Assembly (NCBI GenBank): GCA_963728875.1
Contig: CAVSLJ010000002.1
Span: forward strand, 372,001 to 436,000
DNA length: 64,000 nucleotides
Reading direction: 5' to 3'
Source of the DNA: DASUPK01 sp963728875
GTDB taxonomy: Bacteria > Actinomycetota > Thermoleophilia > Solirubrobacterales > 70-9
Positions 59,887 through 64,000 of this stretch are shown here, piece by piece (position 1 is the first letter of the stretch; each line of letters opens with the position of its first letter). The translations under genes and the position numbers were made by a program. Below the pieces are notes generated by a model. The model was not told where the DNA came from. It saw only the letters and a list, made by a program, of their open reading frames with translations, and ran no database searches.

Positions 59887-62616
59887 GTGGCAGAGCAACC
59901 ACAGTACGTGTACGACTTCTCGGGGGGGTCGCGCGCGATGCGCGATCTGCTCGGGGGCAAGGGGGCAAATCTCGCCGAGATGACGCAGGTGCTGGGCGAG
60001 GAGCGCGTGCCGGCCGGGTTCACGGTTTCGACGGAGGCCTGTGTCGCCTATATGGATGCGGGAGGGGAGAAACCGCCGGGTCTCGACGATCAGGTGGATG
60101 AGGCCCTCGAGCGGCTCGAGCGTCTGGCCGGTCGCACCCTCGGCGACACCGGGGATCCGCTGCTGGTCTCGGTCCGTTCCGGAGCGAGGGTCTCGATGCC
60201 CGGCATGCTCGACACCGTTCTCAACCTCGGCCTCAACGACCGCTCCGTGGCGGGCCTCGCGGAGAGGACAGGCGACGAGCGCTTCGCGCGCGACTCCTAC
60301 CGGCGCTTGGTCCAGATGTTCGGCAACGTCGTCAGGGGCATTCCGGGCGAGCGCTACGAGGATGCGATCGCGGAGGTGAAGCGAGACCGAGGAGTCGAGC
60401 TCGACACCGACCTCGACGTCGGTGACCTGAAGCGGCTCACCGACCGGTTTCGCGAGATCTACCGCGACGAGACCGGGGAACAGTTCCCCGAGGATCCCCG
60501 CGCGCAGCTCGACGCAGCGATTCAGGCGGTCTTCGGATCCTGGAACGGGCGCCGCGCGGTTGAGTACCGGCGTTTGAACGGGATCCCGGAGCGCTGGGGG
60601 ACCGCGGTCAACGTCCAGCAGATGGTCTTCGGCAACCGGGGTGAGGACTCGGGTTCCGGGGTGGCGTTCACGCGGGATGAGATCACGGGCGCGCCCGAGC
60701 CGTCCGGGGATTTCCTGGTCAACGCGCAGGGGGAGGACGTGGTCTCCGGGGTGCGCAACACCCAGGGCCTCGACGAGATGGCGGAGCTTCTGCCCGAGGC
60801 TCACCGGGAGCTGATCGACGCGCTGCGCACGCTCGAGCGCCATTTCGAGGACATGCAGGACGTCGAGTTCACCGTGGAGCAGGGGCGCCTCTATCTGCTC
60901 CAGACCCGCAGCGCGAAGCGTCCCGCTCAGGCGGCGGTTCGGTTCGTCGTCGACGCGGTCGCCGAGGGGCTGCTCGAGCCGGGGCCCGCGCTGCTCACCA
61001 TCGACGCCGGGAAGCTCGACGCACTGCTCCATCCCACCTTCGATCCGGCGCGCGAATACGAGGTTCTGGCGCGCGGCGTGGCGGCTTCGCCCGGGGCCGC
61101 CAAGGGCGAGATCGTCTTCACGGCCACCGAGGCCGTCGAGCGCGGGGGTGCAGGCGACGACGTGATCCTGGTCAGGCCGTTCACGGAGGCCGAGGATGTG
61201 GCCGGCTTCGCCGCCGCACGGGGGATCCTGACGTCGGAGGGGGGCAAGGCCTCCCACGCGGCGCTGGTCGCGCGGGGAATGGGCCGTCCGTGCATCTGCG
61301 GCGCCTCGGATCTCGAGATCGATCTGGCCAAGGGACTGGTCAGCGTGAACGGCCATGAGCTGCACGAGGGGCAGGCCATCGCGATTGACGGGTCCACCGG
61401 GGCGATCACGCTCGACGACGTCCCGCTGGTGACGCCCGAGATCACCGAGGAGTTCAGGACCGTGCTCGGCTGGGCGGATGAGCTGCGCCGGCTGCAGGTT
61501 CGGGCAAATGCCGACGCGCCACTTGACGCCGCCAGGGCCCGGTCATTCGGAGCCGAGGGCATCGGTCTCTGCCGGACGGAGCACATGTTCTTCGGCGCCG
61601 ACCGCGATGGGCTGGTGAAGGACATGTTCGCCGCAGCGGAGGAGTGGCGGCGCGCGCATGTGGGTGAGGGGCGGCTGGTGATCGGCCACGATGCACCGCC
61701 CACCCCGGTGGACGAGGCGTTTCGCTCGGCTCTCGCGGCCCTCCAGGAGCTGCAGCGAGCGGACTTCGAGGGGATCTTCCGGGAGATGACCGGCTTGCCG
61801 GTGACCATCCGCCTGCTCGATCCGCCGCTGCACGAGTTTCTCCCGGTCGAGCACTTCGAGCAGGAGCTGGAGGAGCTGGCGCGAGAGGGTGCCAGCGCGG
61901 AGCAGCTCGATCGGGCCCAGCAGAGGCTCGCCATCGTGCACGACCTCCACGAGGCCAATCCGATGCTGGGGACCCGCGGCGCCAGGCTCGCGATCCTCTA
62001 CCCGCCGATCTACGAGATGCAGGTGCGGGCGATCGTCCAGGCTGCTGCCGCCGTGGGGGCCGAGGACGAGCAGCCGCACGTCGAGATCATGCTCCCGTTG
62101 ATCGCCTATGAGACCGAGCTGGAGCACGTGCGTGAGATCGTGGACAGGGCCGCGACGGCCGCGCAGGAGGAGGTCGGCCGGGAGACTCCCTACTCCATCG
62201 GGACCATGCTCGAGCTTCCGCGAGCCTGCCTGATCGCGGACCGGGTTGCGCGGCATGCGGACTTCTTCAGCTTCGGGACCAACGACCTGACGCAGACGAC
62301 GATCGGGCTCTCGCGCGACGACGTCGAGGGGCGATTCATCGGCGCGTACCTCGAGCAGGGGATTCTCGATCAGAGCCCGTTCGAGACGCTCGACGAGCCG
62401 GGGGTCGGCGAGCTCGTTCGCCTGGGCGTTGACCGGGGTCGGCAGGGGAACCCGGACATCCATCTCGGGATCTGCGGCGAGCACGGCGGGGACCCGCAGA
62501 GCGTGGCCTTCTTCCACCGCAGCGGCCTGGACTACGTGAGCTGCTCGCCGTATCGGGTGCCAATCGCCCGGGTCGCCGCGGCTCAGGCCGCCGCGGCTGA
62601 GAACATCGAAGGGTGA
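59887..62616 (+). CDS. ppdK: Pyruvate, phosphate dikinase
   Basis: A 909-residue enzyme interconverting pyruvate, ATP and phosphate with PEP, AMP and diphosphate. The N-terminal ATP-grasp region begins QYVYDFSGGSRAMRDLLGGKGANLAEM; the swivelling domain holds the phospho-His in EGGKASHAALVARGMGRPC; the PEP/pyruvate barrel ends with the catalytic Cys in LGICGEHGGDP. Length is normal for the family. The gene starts with GTG and has a very short leader. The stop overlaps dgt by four bases. Confidence 0.96.
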   Translation: MAEQPQYVYDFSGGSRAMRDLLGGKGANLAEMTQVLGEERVPAGFTVSTEACVAYMDAGGEKPPGLDDQVDEALERLERLAGRTLGDTGDPLLVSVRSGARVSMPGMLDTVLNLGLNDRSVAGLAERTGDERFARDSYRRLVQMFGNVVRGIPGERYEDAIAEVKRDRGVELDTDLDVGDLKRLTDRFREIYRDETGEQFPEDPRAQLDAAIQAVFGSWNGRRAVEYRRLNGIPERWGTAVNVQQMVFGNRGEDSGSGVAFTRDEITGAPEPSGDFLVNAQGEDVVSGVRNTQGLDEMAELLPEAHRELIDALRTLERHFEDMQDVEFTVEQGRLYLLQTRSAKRPAQAAVRFVVDAVAEGLLEPGPALLTIDAGKLDALLHPTFDPAREYEVLARGVAASPGAAKGEIVFTATEAVERGGAGDDVILVRPFTEAEDVAGFAAARGILTSEGGKASHAALVARGMGRPCICGASDLEIDLAKGLVSVNGHELHEGQAIAIDGSTGAITLDDVPLVTPEITEEFRTVLGWADELRRLQVRANADAPLDAARARSFGAEGIGLCRTEHMFFGADRDGLVKDMFAAAEEWRRAHVGEGRLVIGHDAPPTPVDEAFRSALAALQELQRADFEGIFREMTGLPVTIRLLDPPLHEFLPVEHFEQELEELAREGASAEQLDRAQQRLAIVHDLHEANPMLGTRGARLAILYPPIYEMQVRAIVQAAAAVGAEDEQPHVEIMLPLIAYETELEHVREIVDRAATAAQEEVGRETPYSIGTMLELPRACLIADRVARHADFFSFGTNDLTQTTIGLSRDDVEGRFIGAYLEQGILDQSPFETLDEPGVGELVRLGVDRGRQGNPDIHLGICGEHGGDPQSVAFFHRSGLDYVSCSPYRVPIARVAAAQAAAAENIEG

Positions 62617-63635
62617 GCGCGAGGCGAATCGAGACCGCCCCCGAGGCCACCGCCGCCTTCGAGGGGCGCATCCGTGCGGCGGAGTCCGAGTTCCTGTGGG
62701 AGCTCGCCACGCCGTCCTATCCCGCTCGGCGCCGCGAGCCGGAGCCGGACAGCCCGGTGCGGACGCCGTTCCAGCGCGACCGCGACCGGATCGTGCATTC
62801 GAAGGCGTTCCGCCGGCTCAAGCACAAGACGCAGGTCTTCGTGGCGCCGGAGGGCGATCACTACCGGACCCGCCTCACTCACACACTCGAGGCCTGCTTC
62901 ATCTCGCGCACGGTCGCGAGGGCGCTGGGGCTGAGCGAGGATCTGACCGAGGCCGTCGGGCTGGGGCACGACCTCGGACACCCGCCCTTCGGGCACATCG
63001 GCGAGGAGGTGCTGGACGAGGCGCTCCGGGAGCATGGGATGCGCTTCCGGCACAACGAGCATTCGCTGCGGGTGGTCGACGAGCTGGAGCGGGACGGGCG
63101 GGGGCTCAACCTGACCGAGCAGGTGCGCGACGGGATCCTCAACCACACCGGGCCCGAGAAGCCCGTGACGCTGGAGGGGCGGGTGGTGCGGATCGTCGAC
63201 CGGGTCGCCTACATCAATCACGACATCGACGATGCGCTTCGCGCCGGGATCATCGGGGAGGCCGATCTGCCGGCCGAGCAGATCAAGCTGCTCGGGGAGA
63301 CCGGAGCGAGCCGGATTGACCGGCTCGTGCAGGACATGGTGGAGCGCTCGCGGGCGGAGGGGGACATAGCGCAGAGCGAGGAGGTCGGCGGGGCGATGCT
63401 GCGGCTGCGGAAGTTCATGTTCGAGCGGGTCTATCTGGGGGAGGAGGCTCGCGCGGAGCAGGAGCGGGCGCGGGTGGCGCTGCGGACGCTGTTCGACCAC
63501 TACCTCGCGAACATCGACGAGGTGCCGGCGACGGATCCGGACGCGGGTCCGGTCCAGCGGGTCACCGACTACATCGCCGGAATGACCGACCGTTTTTGCC
63601 TCAACACGTACGACCGGCTGGTTGCTCGCCAATAG
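62613..63635 (+). CDS. dgt: Deoxyguanosinetriphosphate triphosphohydrolase-like protein
   Basis: A 340-residue HD-domain enzyme that cuts dNTPs to nucleoside and triphosphate. The conserved start RTPFQRDRDRIVHSKAFRRLKHKTQVF, first His in RTRLTHTLE, HD pair in GLGHDLGHPPFGHIGEE, and the final Asp in YINHDIDDAL are all present. It overlaps ppdK by four bases and is followed by dnaG, an order also seen in mycobacteria. Confidence 0.94.
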   Translation: MSARRIETAPEATAAFEGRIRAAESEFLWELATPSYPARRREPEPDSPVRTPFQRDRDRIVHSKAFRRLKHKTQVFVAPEGDHYRTRLTHTLEACFISRTVARALGLSEDLTEAVGLGHDLGHPPFGHIGEEVLDEALREHGMRFRHNEHSLRVVDELERDGRGLNLTEQVRDGILNHTGPEKPVTLEGRVVRIVDRVAYINHDIDDALRAGIIGEADLPAEQIKLLGETGASRIDRLVQDMVERSRAEGDIAQSEEVGGAMLRLRKFMFERVYLGEEARAEQERARVALRTLFDHYLANIDEVPATDPDAGPVQRVTDYIAGMTDRFCLNTYDRLVARQ

Positions 63636-63686
63636 ATTGATGAGAGGGTGCAGCGGAGGCGAAGCCGAGCAGCAACCCGATTAGTC

Positions 63687-64000
63687 ATGGCGAAGTTCAC
63701 CGAAGAAAGCAAGACACGGGTCAAGGAGGCCGCGGACATCCTCGAGATCGTCTCGGCGTACACCGACCTGCAGCAGAGGGGACAGGACTTCTGGGGCAAC
63801 TGCCCGTTCCATGAGGAGCGGACGCCGTCGTTCAAGGTCAATCCCCGCGACAAGCTCTACTACTGCTTCGGCTGCGAGGCCAGTGGCGACGTCTTCCGCT
63901 TCGTCGAGGAGAAGGAGGGGCTGACCTTTCCCGAGGCGGTCGAGTCGCTGGCGGAGCGATACGGCGTCGAGGTCGAGAGGGAGAACGAAGATCCGCAGGC
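63687..64000 (+). CDS. dnaG: DNA primase, N-terminal fragment
   Basis: The frame starts at ATG 63687 and runs off the right edge; 104 residues are visible. The CHC2 zinc-binding domain is complete: NCPFHEERTPSF with Cys and His, then YYCFGCEASGDVFRFVE. Two residue blocks before it (ADILEIVSAYTDLQQRG) are also typical. DnaG makes RNA primers at the fork. The 51 bases after dgt hold no clear ribosome site. Confidence 0.95.
   Translation, partial: MAKFTEESKTRVKEAADILEIVSAYTDLQQRGQDFWGNCPFHEERTPSFKVNPRDKLYYCFGCEASGDVFRFVEEKEGLTFPEAVESLAERYGVEVERENEDPQ

Noticed and set aside
59098..61365. Minus-strand frame extending the SDR protein by 500 residues
   Set aside because: The extra part lies antisense to ppdK and has no homology; the SDR fold begins at GTG 59856.

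Overview
The window is a high-GC actinobacterial chromosome segment. It most resembles the deep-branching class Thermoleophilia (Solirubrobacterales-like). This placement is an inference from gene order, GTG/TTG start usage and the style of the exported proteins; there is no rRNA or marker tree in the window. I saw no tRNA, rRNA, CRISPR array, transposase or phage gene.

The backbone is a chain of housekeeping genes, mostly on the + strand, in an order familiar from Actinobacteria: alaS (3' end) - ruvX - mltG - aroE - serine protease - prepilin peptidase - aroC - aroK/aroB fusion - aroQ - M24 peptidase - efp - nusB - HAD phosphatase - XseB-like - polyprenyl synthase - dxs - tlyA - nadK - recN - steA - MraY/WecA-like protein - pyrG - M20 peptidase - DUF3866-like - Nudix - xerD - mutM - P1 peptidase - recO - ppdK - dgt - dnaG (5' end). 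Many neighbours overlap by 1-4 bases (ATGA, GTGA, TTGA), so the blocks are probably co-transcribed.

This backbone is interrupted by accessory blocks. 0.5-6.4 kb holds a five-gene oligopeptide ABC importer between alaS and ruvX. 15.5-27.4 kb, between the M24 peptidase and efp, holds two methyltransferases, a DegV protein, a six-bladed kelch protein, an antiporter, a secreted CocE/NonD hydrolase, a GH5-like protein lacking most catalytic residues, an NTF2-like protein and a secreted protein. 28.1-29.5 and 30.7-31.1 kb hold a choice-of-anchor-L protein and an LPITG-anchored protein. 34.3-41.7 kb, between dxs and tlyA, holds small proteins, secreted Lys-rich and Gly-rich proteins, a DHA2 exporter, a rhodanese and a hairpin-rich intergenic region. 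43.4-45.0 kb holds a second DHA2 exporter, 50.1-51.9 kb a second choice-of-anchor-L protein, and 58.3-59.9 kb an exported protein and an SDR oxidoreductase.

Three themes stand out. Many exported proteins carry polylysine/arginine segments, and three of them share a related basic C-terminal module. About a dozen genes lack a Shine-Dalgarno but have a TANNNT box 6-9 bases before the start codon, as expected for leaderless mRNAs. Two genes (a membrane protein near 36.1 kb and a DUF3866-like gene near 53.6-54.0 kb) are broken by one-base indels, two of them in C runs, which may be real or assembly errors.
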